Positions 47,566 through 59,638 of a stretch of 64,000 nt of DNA are shown one piece after another. Positions within the stretch are counted from its first letter, which is position 1. Each line of letters opens with the position of its first letter. A program made the position numbers and the translations under genes. Origin of the DNA: Syngnathus acus (taxonomy: Eukaryota > Chordata > Actinopteri > Syngnathiformes > Syngnathidae); contig NC_051094.1 of the NCBI RefSeq assembly GCF_901709675.1, positions 8,798,501-8,862,500 on the forward strand. The letters run 5' to 3'. The notes under the pieces were generated by a model. It saw nothing but the letters and a program-made list of their open reading frames with translations, was not told where the DNA came from and ran no database searches.

Positions 47566-49523
47566 TTAGGTTCCGATTTCAGACAAAATGGTTAAAGTTT
47601 CCCTCGTTTGCAGCACAACCGGAAATGTAACGAAAAACAGTGAGGCTATCCTGCCCCCTTGTGGCTGGTTGGCAGATTGGATAAATCTCCAGCAACTATA
47701 GGTGGTACCAAATAATTTCAGTAGCCTTAGCATCTTTCGGCTTTTCTGCATGCGGCCCTCGAATGAAAGGGTTCTTGGTCACAGAAATGTGATGAAGACA
47801 ACGACCTGGGAACTTATTTATTTGTCTGTTAAGTGCTTTTTAATTATACGGCATACATGCAGTCAAATGTGCAGCCTTGCATGGTTGCATCTTACTTTTC
47901 CTTTCATACACTAAGAACAGAAATGTTTCAAGAAACTCCAATGCTGTAATAAAATTACAGCTTAGTCATCGTTGAAACTACCATGGCAGCCATTTTCTTC
48001 CAGCTGTCCCTGTGAAGGTGACTCTTCTCCCTTATTTTCTCCCTTCTCAGTGTTCTGTCTGCCCGATGTCCCATCCATGCGTCACTCGGCATCATCCATT
48101 TATCCTCTGCCCCCTGTAGTCTGAAACCTCCCTCAAGTGTTTGGTTATTTCACAACCTTCCAAGTTCATACTCCCCTTTCCGATCATTGTATTAAATCAG
48201 TGCTGACATTATAACAGCATGCAGTGAACCTCCTAACAGGCTCACTAACAAAATAATAATGCATTGTCACTGACTGATGTTGGTGTATGCTTACAGTGTT
48301 GGGTTCATTTGTCTTTGGTTCTATTTATCTTTAATAGGTCTTTTTTTAATTGTTGTGGGTGATACCGATTAACTATTTTATCACACAGAAGCAATTGTCA
48401 TTTTAACTTTTTGTATCTTACATGCTATTGATTGACCCATAAGCAGCTTCTTACATCAAACATAAATAGATGTACCCACTGTACACTGCATAGCAGGTTT
48501 TTGTTTTTTTATATATATATATATACAAATGACAGAAATAGTTCAAAGTGTGCTTCTCAGGAGAATGCAATGACAGGATGCGGTCATGGGTGACATTGTT
48601 GTGACATCATTGGGAGCGAGAGAGGCTGACGCAGCGAAATTAACCAGTACGCTCTGATCCACTTACCCTTCAACAATATCCACGGTACTATGATTTGCAG
48701 AAATAAGTCATGGGCATGACCTCTTCTCGAAGCAGAAGTGCAAGGACAGGTTATGTCATTCTGTATCAGCACAACACTGTGCACAACATGATGTACACTA
48801 TTTGCTTTATGCTGTCAGCACCTCATTTGGAATGTAACAATTGCCAGTGACTGGAATGAATAATGTGTGCGCGGGGTAAGAAAGCAAAAGGGCAGCAACA
48901 AAACAATGGAATTATTTGATGTGTGTTTGTGTGTGTGGGGCCAAGACTCCCCGTGGGACTGGTGTGGATCTGCAAACTCACACTGCAGCATCAAGGCTTT
49001 AAGCATCAGCAGAATGCACATCGCACAGCCATGCTACCTGCGTATATTAATTCTGCAGGGCTTTTATCATAGGAATAGGATTCGAGTGTATTTTTCTTTT
49101 AACTGAATAGATGTTTTCAATTTGGCATCTTTTATTTGTTTGGGTTGATTAATTACGTTGTTTTTTTTAATGATGACAACTCATCAAAAGTATATTTGAC
49201 TGCGTGCTATTTGGGAATGTTCCAAAAATACCTCATGGAAATACTATATTCTAATCGACTGTATAAATAACAATAATGATATATAACAATTGTTATATAT
49301 TATATTAATTAATTAATTAACAACATATCATCTAAAGCCCACAAAACGGTCTGTAAACACTTAAACCTGCTACACACTACTGCGTTCCGATGTTGGTCAT
49401 GATGGGTTTGAGGGATGGTGTAGAAAGTTTGACAAACATTGTATTAGAGCAAAAAAACTCGTGCAAAAGTGTGTCTTTAAACAGCAGTGGTGCTGACTTG
49501 GTGATCCCACCCCCACCACCACA
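47566..49523. other. intergenic region upstream of nefh
   Basis: No coding exon supportable. It contains a TA microsatellite near 48512-48525 and, at 49228-49381, a segment duplicated in a thoc5 intron. Confidence 0.5.
49228..49381 (+). repeat. ~150-bp segment also present in thoc5 intron (copy 1)
   Basis: From CCTCATGGAAATACTA to AAACCTGCTACA it matches 55524-55679 in the same orientation with about four or five mismatches and no gap. It ends ~140 bases before the nefh TATA box. Confidence 0.9.
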
Positions 49524-49530
49524 TATATAA
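49524..49530 (+). promoter_or_regulatory. TATA box of nefh
   Basis: TATATAA 37 bases before the nefh ATG, which puts transcription start within a few bases of 49555 and leaves a very short 5' leader. The position is strong, though a 5' UTR this short is unusual for a neurofilament gene. Confidence 0.6.
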
Positions 49531-49566
49531 GCCAGACGCTCCCCACCTCTTGCTGCAGTCCTCAAC

Positions 49567-52500
49567 ATGAGTTTCACCGTGGAGAGCCACTTTTTCAGCC
49601 CGAGCGGGCTCCGTAAGGCTCGGCCAGCCTCGGTGTCCTCCAGTGGCTTCCACTCCCAGCGCCGTCGCCTCACCTACAGCAGCCCGCAGTCCTGCGGGGA
49701 CAACCTGGACGCCTTCAACGGGGACATGTCCCGCAGGAGCGAGAAGGAGATCCTGCAGGCGCTCAACGACCGCTTCGCCGGCTACATCGACAAGGTGCGC
49801 AGCCTGGAGATGCACAACCGCAACTTAGAAGCCGAAGCGGCAGCCCTGCGGCAGAGCCAGAGCGGGCGCGCCTCCGTGGGGGAGAACTACGAGCGGGAAC
49901 TGGACGACCTCCGGGCTTTCATAGGGCAACTTAACAGAGAAAAAGGTCGCGCGGCTGTTGAGTACGAACGCCTGGAGGAAGACATCCAGCAGATGCGCAC
50001 CCGTTTGGAAGATGAGGCGCGCGGTCGCGAGGAGCTGGACGCGACAGTGCAGGCCATGAAGAAGTACGTAAACGAGTGCCAGATGACCCGAATGGATCTG
50101 GACAGGAAGCTCGGCGCCCTGGACGAGGAGGCCGCCTTCCTCAAGAAGAACCACGAGAAAGAAGTGGCCGAGCTCCTTGCTGAAATTCAAGGCGCACAGG
50201 TGTGGCATGGCGTTCGATATCTTACTGTACAATACTAGTCCTTAGTGTGCTGAGTTGTCTCAGTATTGAGAAAAATGACTGCACTGGTATATTGACAAGT
50301 CATTGCACTAGTAGGATTTCAAATAAATGGCTTCCCTTACTTAGATGACCTTTGATCTGCGTGACTCACCAAAAGTGGACGTGACCGGAGCCTTGCAGGA
50401 GATCCGCGCACAGCTTGACCGCCACACAGGAAATAACGCCAACCAAGCCGAGGACTGGTTCAAAGGTAAGGCGGGTACCAGCGGGAGTAAAAGTTCCAAA
50501 ACATTATTTTAAGGGGTTACAGGGGTAATGAGGTGTCAAACTCATTTTAATTTCAGGCTGCATCTAATAAATACATGTAGTATGTTGTTTTGATATCAGA
50601 AGTCATGAAAAATTGTGAAACGCAAATAAGTGATTCTGTGAAACAAAACGCCTTGCATGCCGCAGTGTAGCACCAAATACTGGTAAGGAAGCCTTATTTC
50701 TTTTTCGCCTGAAGTATTGGTGTTTAAGTTGTTTAACCTTGAAGCTAAAACATCAACAAATACAGTATAATCGCTTCAAGGTCACAGTCAATGAATTCTC
50801 GAATTTTTGTTGGTGTGGAAGTAGGCTATGACGAGTAACCTTCATCTCTTAACAATAACTTGATTGATATATGCACCAAGTGTTTGCACATATATCTAGC
50901 CTGTAAGACAGATTATTGTTGTTATTATTGGATAAATTGGTGAAGATGAAGCATTCAAGTATATTTAGAAGGCTCACATTGTATGGAAAGAAACACCCTG
51001 CTGATCTGTTTGGGACCAAACAACCACAGGTAGCAGTATGACCTTGTCTACTGTATGTGATGTCATGCTGACTGCAGCAGTGAGGCTCACTCATGCTTAC
51101 AAGAGGGGAACTGGGCATGATGCTTTGTCAGAAACACTACAGAGTATGTGGGGAAGCTACATGAAAATGTGCTGTGTTTGTCCTATGCATCTTGTGACCG
51201 ACCAACCAAACATCTGGGCTGACTTTGTATAGTACGCATGGAGCGTCTGACAGAGGCGGCCAGATCCAATCAACATGCCATCCGGGGGACCCAAGAGGAA
51301 ATCGTGGAATATCGTCGTCAGCTCCAGAGTCGCACCATCGAGCTGGAGACTCTCCGGGGAACCAAGGAGTCGCTGGAGAGGCAGCGTATGGCGAGCGAGG
51401 ACAGACACCGAGACGACCTTGATTTACTCCAGGCAGGACAACCACAAACATCTCAATAGAAGCAAGCAAAAGACAATGGTTTGCTAAATCTCCATGTCAT
51501 AATCATGTGTTCATTCTGCAGGACACCATCAATCATTTGGACTCTGAGCTGAAAAACACCAAATGGGAGATGGCCAGCCAGCTAAAGGACTATCAGGAAC
51601 TTCTGAATGTGAAGATGGCTCTAGATATTGAAATAGCGGCCTACAGGTTGGTGCCCTGATAAAATATTACATGTTGCTCATTCCATTTTTTCTGATAATC
51701 AAAGCTTCCATGTCCCCAAAACCAGGAAACTACTGGAGGGAGAAGAGAGTCGTCTTGTGTCAGACAGTCCCTACTCCTACTTGGATAACAGACTTTCGGC
51801 ACATCTCAAAGTGAAAGAAGATAAAGTGATTGTTCAAGAGCAGACAGATGAGACCCAGGTCACAGAGGTGACAGAGGAGGCAGAAGAGGAAGAAGAAGGT
51901 GAGGAGACTAAAGAAGAGGAGGAAGACAAAGAGGTAGAAGAGGAAGAAAACAAAGTAGAGGAAAAGGAGGACAAAATAGAGGGAGCAGGTGAACAAGAGA
52001 TTGACAAATCGTCAGAGAAAGTCCCGAATTCTCCCAAGTCAAAATCACCAGAGAAGGTCCCAAAGTCTCCTCAGCCTAAATCTCCCCCAAAATCGCCAGA
52101 GTCCAAATCACCACCGGCTAAATCTCCCATTGCTAAATCACCAGAGAAAGTCCCAAAGTCTCCTCAGCCTAAATCTCCCCCAAAATCGCCAGAGTCCAAA
52201 TCACCACCGGCTAAATCTCCCATTGCTAAATCCCCTGAAGAGTCACCCAAATCTCCTCCAAACAAATCCCCACGGTCTAAATCCCCTCCTCCCAAGACAC
52301 CTGAACCGTCTGAGAAGGTCAAACCAGCCCCTGCTGCCAAAGACGACACTAAAGAGGAGAAAAAAGACAAGCCGGAGCCTGTTAAAGATGAAAAGAGGGA
52401 TCCACCAGTCAAAGAGGAAAAGGTTGGACAACCAGTAAAGGAGAAGGAGAACAAGGAGAAAGAAGCAGAGAGTAAGAAGGATGACAAACCTGACGTGAAG

Positions 52501-52809
52501 AAAGACAGCCAAACAACTGTGGCGCCAAAGGAAGAAACTCCAAAACCTGCTGAGAGCAAAGCACCAACCTCCAAACCAAAAGAAGAGGCTCCTCCTCCCC
52601 CAGTTGAGGAGAAGCCCTCAGCTCCTAAACCGGCCAAGGCAGAGCCAGATAAGAAGCAGGAGGAGAAGCCTAAAATTGAGCCTGCGATACCAGAGAGCAA
52701 GAAACCAGAAGAGAAAAAGGAGATAAATAAAGGTGCTGATAACGCAGGGAAGAAAGAGACGGTGGCAAAATCTCCTGGCACAGAGTCCAAAGACAAAAAG
52801 GAGAAGTGA
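49567..52809 (+). CDS. nefh: Neurofilament heavy polypeptide
   Basis: Type IV intermediate filament subunit of neuronal axons. Five exons: 49567-50199, 50345-50465, 51233-51432, 51522-51646, 51726-52809, giving 720 aa (human NEFH ~1020, with a longer KSP tail). The head (1-55) leads into the helix-initiation motif [13 protein letters not shown], the ~310-residue coiled-coil rod, and the helix-termination motif [16 protein letters not shown] near 350-367. Residues 368-720 form the tail: an acidic Glu-rich stretch, a KSP block (about 455-550) and a Lys/Glu/Pro-rich end. Rod details such as [12 protein letters not shown] and TKWEMA match NEFH rather than NEFM, and thoc5 next door is also its human neighbour. 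The KSP serines are expected Cdk5/proline-directed kinase sites. Intron 3 uses a GC donor. The tail carries a recent 93-base duplication. Confidence 0.93.
52045..52230 (+). repeat. 93-bp tandem duplication in the nefh KSP block
   Basis: 52045-52137 and 52138-52230 are identical except for one base (GAGAAGGTC versus GAGAAAGTC, synonymous). Each unit encodes 31 residues with six SP sites ([12 protein letters not shown] then SPPKSPESK then [10 protein letters not shown]). Confidence 0.95.
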
Positions 52810-53176
52810 AGCTTCAGCCAACTAAAAAAAACAAACTCTTCAGGTGAGAGCAGGAAGGATGCTCAAGTATAAGCAATTTTTGTTTTTATTGTGCTACTTC
52901 CTATGTACGTATGCTACCATGTTTGTAGGCAAGCTCTTCAAGTGAATGTGACAATAATAAGTGCACTTTACCTGCACTAGCCTTCAAGGATGAGAATATC
53001 ATGATGCCCAAAAATATATTTCAATATAGTCTATACAAATATCTATATTACATTTGCTATGTTAGAACTTAGTGAGACAATCTTGGATGCTTGTGCACTT
53101 TAATGTTTGGCTTCACAGGTGAGACATCTCACTCTGGCCCGCCATGCTCTGACAACACTTGACTGTCATGTGTATC

Positions 53177-53182
53177 AATAAA
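53177..53182 (+). terminator. polyadenylation signal, nefh
   Basis: AATAAA ~370 bases after the nefh stop. Confidence 0.6.
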
Positions 53183-53667
53183 CCTGATAAATATGCAACA
53201 CAAAAGAAAAGAATGATCATATATTGTGGTGTGCAGGGGAAGCTGTCATGCTAGCCTGATGTGAGGATTTGTTAAGGGAAGTTTGAAAGGTAAATGCAGC
53301 AAAACTTGCCTGCATTGCAGTAGAAGGGGTGGAGACTGCAGCTATCCTCACATCTCGCAAACCTCACTCATGTATAAGTGAGGAGCGTCGTGACACCAGT
53401 CAATTTCCTCTTTGGTTGCATATTTCCATATTCTGTCTTAGATTTGAGTGTGTGCAACTAATAGAACGAAACACAAAGTATACGTGACTGATTTGCCGTT
53501 TGTAGATGTATTCAATGAAAATGCTGTGCATGTATCACACAATGAGTGAGTGCACGTTTTATAAATAAAGCAGCAGTGAGGTGTAGCGGCAACATGAAAT
53601 GTGGTCAATTTAGACAACCAAAAACAGCCTAGACACATTTTCTTTTTTCAGGAAAATAAGGGATCAG

Positions 53668-53673
53668 TTTATT
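53668..53673 (-). terminator. polyadenylation signal, thoc5
   Basis: AATAAA on the minus strand ~100 bases after the thoc5 stop. Confidence 0.6.
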
Positions 53674-53770
53674 TTCAACTCATATGATTATTTTATATGT
53701 CTACAGCTTGTCTAAAATGCTTCAAATCAAACATGAGTTAAAATTTGTCAAATGAATCACAAGTCAAATT

Positions 53771-56700
53771 TTAGCGATGACTGAAGAGGCCCAGAGGGTG
53801 GTTGTATTTGAATGGCTTCAGACGATTTGGACCCCTAGGAGGGAAAAAAAAGAAGAAAAAAAAAAAGAAAAAAAAAAGAACGCAAGTCAGATAAAAGTGG
53901 ATGTCAGAGATCAGTGCATTTTATTCTGTTTAGTACACACTTGACAGTACGCAGGCACATCTTTTCGCGGGGGAACTCCCGTGGTCCTTCCACACCATCA
54001 TCCTGTTCTTCAGTCTCCAAATAGACATCCAGACAGACACACAGGCGTGAAATCTGATTGGTCAAGAGCTGGTAGCCTGGACGTGGCCCCTGCAGTTCGT
54101 TTTTGAACACGTTCACCTCACTCTCCATGGCCTGGACCCAAACCACGCGAGTCAGCTTGTTTTTAGTGTACGGGACATTAACAATAATTATAAAAAGTTT
54201 TTACCCGAAGGTTGTCATCAGCGCGTCCGCTGCGCTCCCCCTTCCAGTTGAGAGAGAGTGAGAAAAGAGGAGAGATTTCTGGGTACCGGGGATTCAGCAC
54301 CACCGCAGCCTGCAGGCGAGCTACAAACATGGATACAAATATCATATGGGTTGAGAAATTTGTATAAAGGGGTAACAAAATGTCGTGGAATAAAACAACA
54401 GGTTACCAGTGCCCCGCTCAACAACTCCAAGAAAGTACATGTCAGTCTCTTTTGCCAGACCAGCATCAGTCACATGGCGTGTAAAGGTCAGGTCCTAGCA
54501 GAGAAGAGATGCATAATTAAATGACCCAACTATAAAAAAAAAAAACACTCAAAACGCCACTATCAAGCATTCAGACTGGAGTGTGTGTCCATACCATGTA
54601 CTCCTCGTGGGTGATGGTGGTCCATTGAGCTAACCGGGAAATAATCTTAGCTGGAAAGATGTGCAAACACTCACTGGTGACGGGGATGATGTTGTGCTCT
54701 GTTGGAGAGAAGAACAACCTCAGCCTCGATTGAAGAGATCTTCATTAGGACCAATTGTGCACAATTAATGGTAGCTTGAACCTACCTAATGAAGCAAACT
54801 GCTTATGTAGAGCCAAGCGGGACAGGACCCGCCCCCTCAGAAGCTTCATGGTGTTCTCCATATGGCTCGCGCTCAAAGAGCTGCCCACAAGCACACCCTG
54901 GGGAAACAGGCAGTAAGACGTGAGACCAAATGATGGTGCTTATACAAGCAACATGTAAAATACTGGAAATGTCACATGCATACAGCACAGCACTCACATC
55001 TGAGGTATCACTGGGAAAATGCAGCCCTCCAAGATTCTGTACCCACTTGTAGGGATGACCCAGCTCCTCCACGTAGTCGACAAAAGAAACAATACTGGGG
55101 AGGTAACGTGACATTTGTAAATCGTACCGAATTAAATTGTTTTCGACACGACTGCTTAGAACGGCCTCCTTACCCGACTTTATCAAACTGATAACGGTTG
55201 GCTGGATTGGGTGTTTCTCTTCCATGATCGTTGGAGTACAAACAGCTGAGAAGGGTCTCGGATTCGACCAGTGCCCTATAAAGGCAGTGCTCATGATTAG
55301 CAGCGGAGAGGTGAAGGCTTAAATCTAGACGCAAACGTGAACCTACCCTGCACTGATGGCTGTGGTGAGGTCTGTGGCTGCAGAAATCTTAGCTTTGACT
55401 GTCATGATGTTGAGATTTATCAGGTAGTAGAAGTACAGATTGAGGACGCTGCCATCTGCAAAAACAAATTGGTAATTAGTACATTCCAAAGTCAACTCGA
55501 TACTAGGATCATCTACGACGTAGATACCTCACGGAAATACTATATTCTAATCGACTGTATAAATAACAATAATGATATATAACAATTGTTATATATTATA
55601 TTTATTAATTAATTAACAACATATCATCTAAAGGCCACAAAACGGTCTGTGAACACTTAAACCTGCTACAGTACTACGTGGTTGTCCCGCTCGGACCTCC
55701 TCGTGCATCAAACAGGATGCGCTTGTGATGACGCACAATGGAGTCATAATGACCTTCAGGACATACCAAGCGATGCGTGAAGCTGGCAGACGACAGCTGA
55801 TCAGAGGTAAGGTGTGAGAGAGCTCAGCAGTTAGACAAAGAGCACTCATGAGAAAATGTGCTTACAGCACCTTGAATTGCTGTATAAGCACAAATATGAG
55901 CGCACCCCCCCCCCCCCCCCCCTTTAGGGTAAGTAAAACCTGCAATGCAGCTCTATATGTGCACCTTTAGTCACCAGCACAGAAGTCACACAAAATTCAA
56001 GTGTGATATCTAAGCACAACTATTAATTCTCACTTTTCCCACCACACACAAAGGGTAATGTGCGATTTTAAATGACATGGGGAGAGCTTGTCCTCATCAA
56101 ATTTTGTGTAGACTTGGCATTTCAAGGCATCAATAGTGGGAAATGAATTACCTTTACATTTCAGGTCAAAAGAGAGGGACAGTGGGTGCCTCTTGAGCAT
56201 CTCTCGTCTTTTGTCATCCAGGTGGCCGCCTGCAGTTGACCGTCTCCTCTTCTGCAAAGTGTATAATAATGTTTTAATAATGTACAGAAACCTTTTAGTT
56301 GACAAAACATATTACACCTGAGCTATCTAATTATAGAGAAACTGATGACATGAAAGTTTCTGAGATACTTCATGTAAAAATAAATATATATTGTCATTCC
56401 ATTAAAGTGTGTTTAGGGCAAAGCTACTCAGCCATTCCTGGCAAAAGAAACATAAACCAACAATCTGTCAGCTGGCAGCCATTCTGATACAGAAAGCGAT
56501 CAACATTCCTTCTCCATCCTCAGTGCGACAGTTGGAGCTTCAGGGGACATGTTGTGACAGTCGCAGGGATGCGAATCTGAAGGATTGGCTGACCTCACCG
56601 ACCCGTGTGTGCCTAGGATGAGCCGAGACTCACCGTTTTTTCCTGCTCCTCCTCTGCGTCTGAGTCACTGTCATCATCTGCACGACACAGAACGAGTGCG

Positions 56701-58718
56701 TTGATAAAATAGCAGTGCAGTGTGGGTTTCTTGTTTTGTTTGCACATAAATGGTGCACATATACTATTGACGTTCACCTTGAGAATCCTCTGGAGGTTTG
56801 GACATAGCCTTGGCCTCATCCACGTCCCCGCTGATTGTTACACACAAGTTCTTGTCTGAATGAAAACAAAATCACTCAGAGTAGAACTTTGTTCTCCAAA
56901 CTCCAGGTATAGGAGCAAATATAAAAGAGTGGCCAGTATTCCAGTGTGTAAGCGAAGCTTCCTCACCGCATGCTTGTCCGTATGCGTTGGCTTGAACAAA
57001 AAGGACGTAGAGGGGTGGTGGCAAGTGCTGAGCAACCTCGGTGTGCTTCTGGGTCTGTTCAACAGGCACGGCAAGGTACTCTTGCACCGGGAGGGAGGCC
57101 TTGGCAAAGAAGAGGGCGCAATAATCACAACGGCACTCAGGGAATACAAAAACAAACCTATACAAACAGACTGTTGATGTACAATCCAAGATAAGCCTAA
57201 AGTATCTTGTATCGATCCACCGGCCTAGCTACAACAAATGGGACTTATACCTGCATGATGGCATTCAGGCCAGGCTGCAAACTCGTCAGTTGTTCCTTCT
57301 TAACCTCAATACTCTTCTGGATCTTCTCTTTGGTGGCCTGAGACTCTTTGTATGTCTCGGCCAACCTGCGTCAATTAGTAATTAAACTTTCCGTATGTAG
57401 AAATTTCGGGGCATCGTGCATTAAATGAGCTGTGGTGTACAAAAAGTTTGAGTACCTTTTTCTCTGTTCAAGCTCCCAGTCTAACCGTGCCAGTGTGAGC
57501 TGGTGCGGATCATTTTTAGTGAGTTGCGGCCTGGAAATTTCCTGCGGTGCATCCTTGTAAAACTCTTCCTCGGTCACGAGTTCTATTTCCTCATGCTTAG
57601 ACCTGAGACGACAACATAGACGCTAATTAAGTCGCATTTTTCAAGACAAACTGTCAAAAGATAAGACAACAAGTTTAAGTAAGAATAACACTTTATATCT
57701 TCACTTGACCATAGCTTTGTCTAAAATTGATTCAAGGTTAAGAAGGTATTTCATGCTTACTTGAACTCCAAACATTTGCTGATTTCCTTCTGAAGATGCA
57801 GGACTTCATACAGAAGATTCTGCAACTGGAGGTGAAGCACATCCACTTTCTGCTTTGCCTGTGGAGCATAAATCACTTTTCGCCGTCACACTACATGCCA
57901 ATGACCAACAATAATATGTGAGTCTAAATGATTGCTCAAGTACTCAATGTGCTTACCTCATGTGTCTGATCTCTGCCTCTTTTGAGACGCATGTGAGCCA
58001 GACGGTTGAGTTTTTTCAGAGTCATAAAGTGGTTGCAACTCTCCAAGCGTTTCCGCTCAACTTCAGCGCACTGCAAGACACATTGACAATGATTTGCTTT
58101 TCAGGGTAAAAAAGAAATTAGTACACAGGTAGATGATGTGCCTACACGTTATTCCCAGAGCCCTCAACCCACACTTAACTGATTAAGAGAATTGATCTCA
58201 CCCCTTCCTTTGCCCCACTGGCTTTGAGCTTCTGTATTTCACCCATCAGTGTGGCCAAACCGTCACAGGATTCTTTAAACTGGAGGAAGTCGTCCTCAGG
58301 GTCCCGGCCATCCAGTTCCACCTCCTCATTGTAGACACGTACATCCTAGAAATATACATACACATAATTGGGTGAATCAACAGCGGTCAGTAAGGCCCAA
58401 AAGCTCTGATCCTGGAAATGCAAGGTGAACTCATCTCAAGCAGTGGGACTTCTCTACGTGTTTGTGACTCGCTATTTCCCCTTCCTCACCAACACATTAA
58501 CCATTTGCTTAACACAAAAAGTGCGCAGTCCAAAAATGATATTATGTGCGTTATCAGCGCTTAAAACCATACACAAATGGAAATCTAGTGCAAAAGGTTT
58601 CTGAGCTCATTCAATTTACCTGCTGATCTCCGTCACCTCTGCCTCGCTTCACCTCTGGATTTCCTGCTTCGTTGCGAAGAACCTTCGCTTTTCGCTTTTT
58701 GAGTGCGTCGGAAGACAT
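53771..58718 (-). CDS. thoc5: THO complex subunit 5
   Basis: THOC5 is part of the THO/TREX complex, which couples transcription and splicing to nuclear mRNA export. Nineteen coding exons (5' first): 58620-58718, 58202-58345, 57957-58070, 57761-57858, 57456-57602, 57251-57365, 56967-57099, 56778-56855, 56634-56677, 56152-56251, 55347-55455, 55174-55275, 54998-55094, 54786-54897, 54595-54698, 54407-54494, 54205-54320, 53941-54131, 53771-53834. This gives 684 aa (human 683). The N-terminus [12 protein letters not shown] carries a basic nuclear signal. [45 protein letters not shown], the acidic [11 protein letters not shown] block, [15 protein letters not shown] and the C-terminus [14 protein letters not shown] all match the human protein. 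The coiled-coil first half binds other THO subunits. The final donor (GTCAA|GTGTGT) was chosen because it alone keeps the conserved frame. Confidence 0.96.
55524..55679 (+). repeat. ~150-bp segment also present upstream of nefh (copy 2)
   Basis: Same sequence and orientation as 49228-49381, within the ~700-base thoc5 intron between exons 55347-55455 and 56152-56251. Confidence 0.9.
55905..55922 (+). repeat. (C)18 homopolymer in a thoc5 intron
   Basis: Eighteen consecutive C on the plus strand. A similar 14-base C tract lies at about 15112-15123 in epg5 intron 32. Assembly length may be unreliable at both. Confidence 0.9.
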
Positions 58719-59638
58719 TTGAAAGCTGGATGGGATCAAAATATTCTATAATGTGAGAGACGGGGAAAAAAAATAACTACATTCAATGCCACGGATTTTT
58801 ATGCTAACAATGCAGGGACGGCTGGGCTAGTTAGCTAGCACGCTTAACTCGCTTTAACAATACGTTTTGCTTAGGTTGACGGTTTATAGAGCCTTTTTCA
58901 GTTCAAATAAACAAAATAATAACAGATACATACTGGTAGGACTTCTACATACACCTACGTACCTGTATGATGTGCAGGAATATAAAGGCGGAATTCTCAC
59001 ACAGAGCGCATTCTGAAGTACGGAACTGCAAACGGAAGCTGTTCAGGGCCAAAAACTTCGACATTTCGAAGCGAGCTGTCCTCTACTGCCACCTATAGGA
59101 CAGTGATAACAATAAACTACAGTCTGCAGTACATTAAGTCGTTTTAAACATTTTTACAATAGTTCAATGTGTGCACATTTTGCGTAAATATTTTCTAATT
59201 TCAACATTAAAATACTGTTTGGTGTTTTAACATCTGTAACTTAATAAAACCATATTTATTATTTCATATTTAGTCAAATTCCTGTTCCTTTATTTTATGC
59301 ACATTGGAGCATCTCAGTTTATAAATATTGTGGGCATTAAGATGCGATTGAGTTTGAATAGAAAATCAAATATCCTTTAATTCGTATGTTATTTGTTATG
59401 ACTATGACCACTTTACTTGGACTGTACGAAAACAAAGGGCTGACATTCTTGCCATATACATTGACTTTTAAAATATAGGGAAATCACTTTTTTTTTTTTT
59501 ACGGAAAATCATTTATTTGCAACTCCACATAGTTTTAACAAGTATACAATAATTATTGTGATACTAGCTGATGGAATCACACACACAAAATAGAACATTT
59601 ACTGTACCTAACTTTTACACGATAACTGGTATTTAAAA
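58719..59638. other. thoc5 promoter/5' UTR and tfip11 3' UTR
   Basis: No coding exon. thoc5 transcription should start between 58720 and ~59090. The ~550 bases next to tfip11 are AT-rich. The tfip11 poly(A) signal (AATAAA on minus) is at 59512-59517, only ~120 bases past its stop. Confidence 0.55.
59512..59517 (-). terminator. polyadenylation signal, tfip11
   Basis: AATAAA on the minus strand ~122 bases after the tfip11 stop. Confidence 0.6.

Larger units (their letters stand above)
52810..53770. other. convergent 3' ends of nefh and thoc5
   Basis: nefh 3' UTR to ~53200, then ~450 bases with nothing recognisable, then the thoc5 3' UTR. The two poly(A) signals face each other 486 bases apart. 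Confidence 0.55.

Noticed and set aside
51433-51521. A conventional GT donor for nefh intron 3 (AATGGTTTGC near 51478)
   Set aside because: Using it would read through an in-frame stop (ACATCTCAATAG) before the donor, so the GC donor at 51433 is preferred.
52164-52796. 210-residue frame on the minus strand opposite the nefh tail
   Set aside because: It is a Ser/Gly/Phe-rich mirror of the KSP and Lys/Glu-rich coding repeats, a typical shadow of a low-complexity gene.
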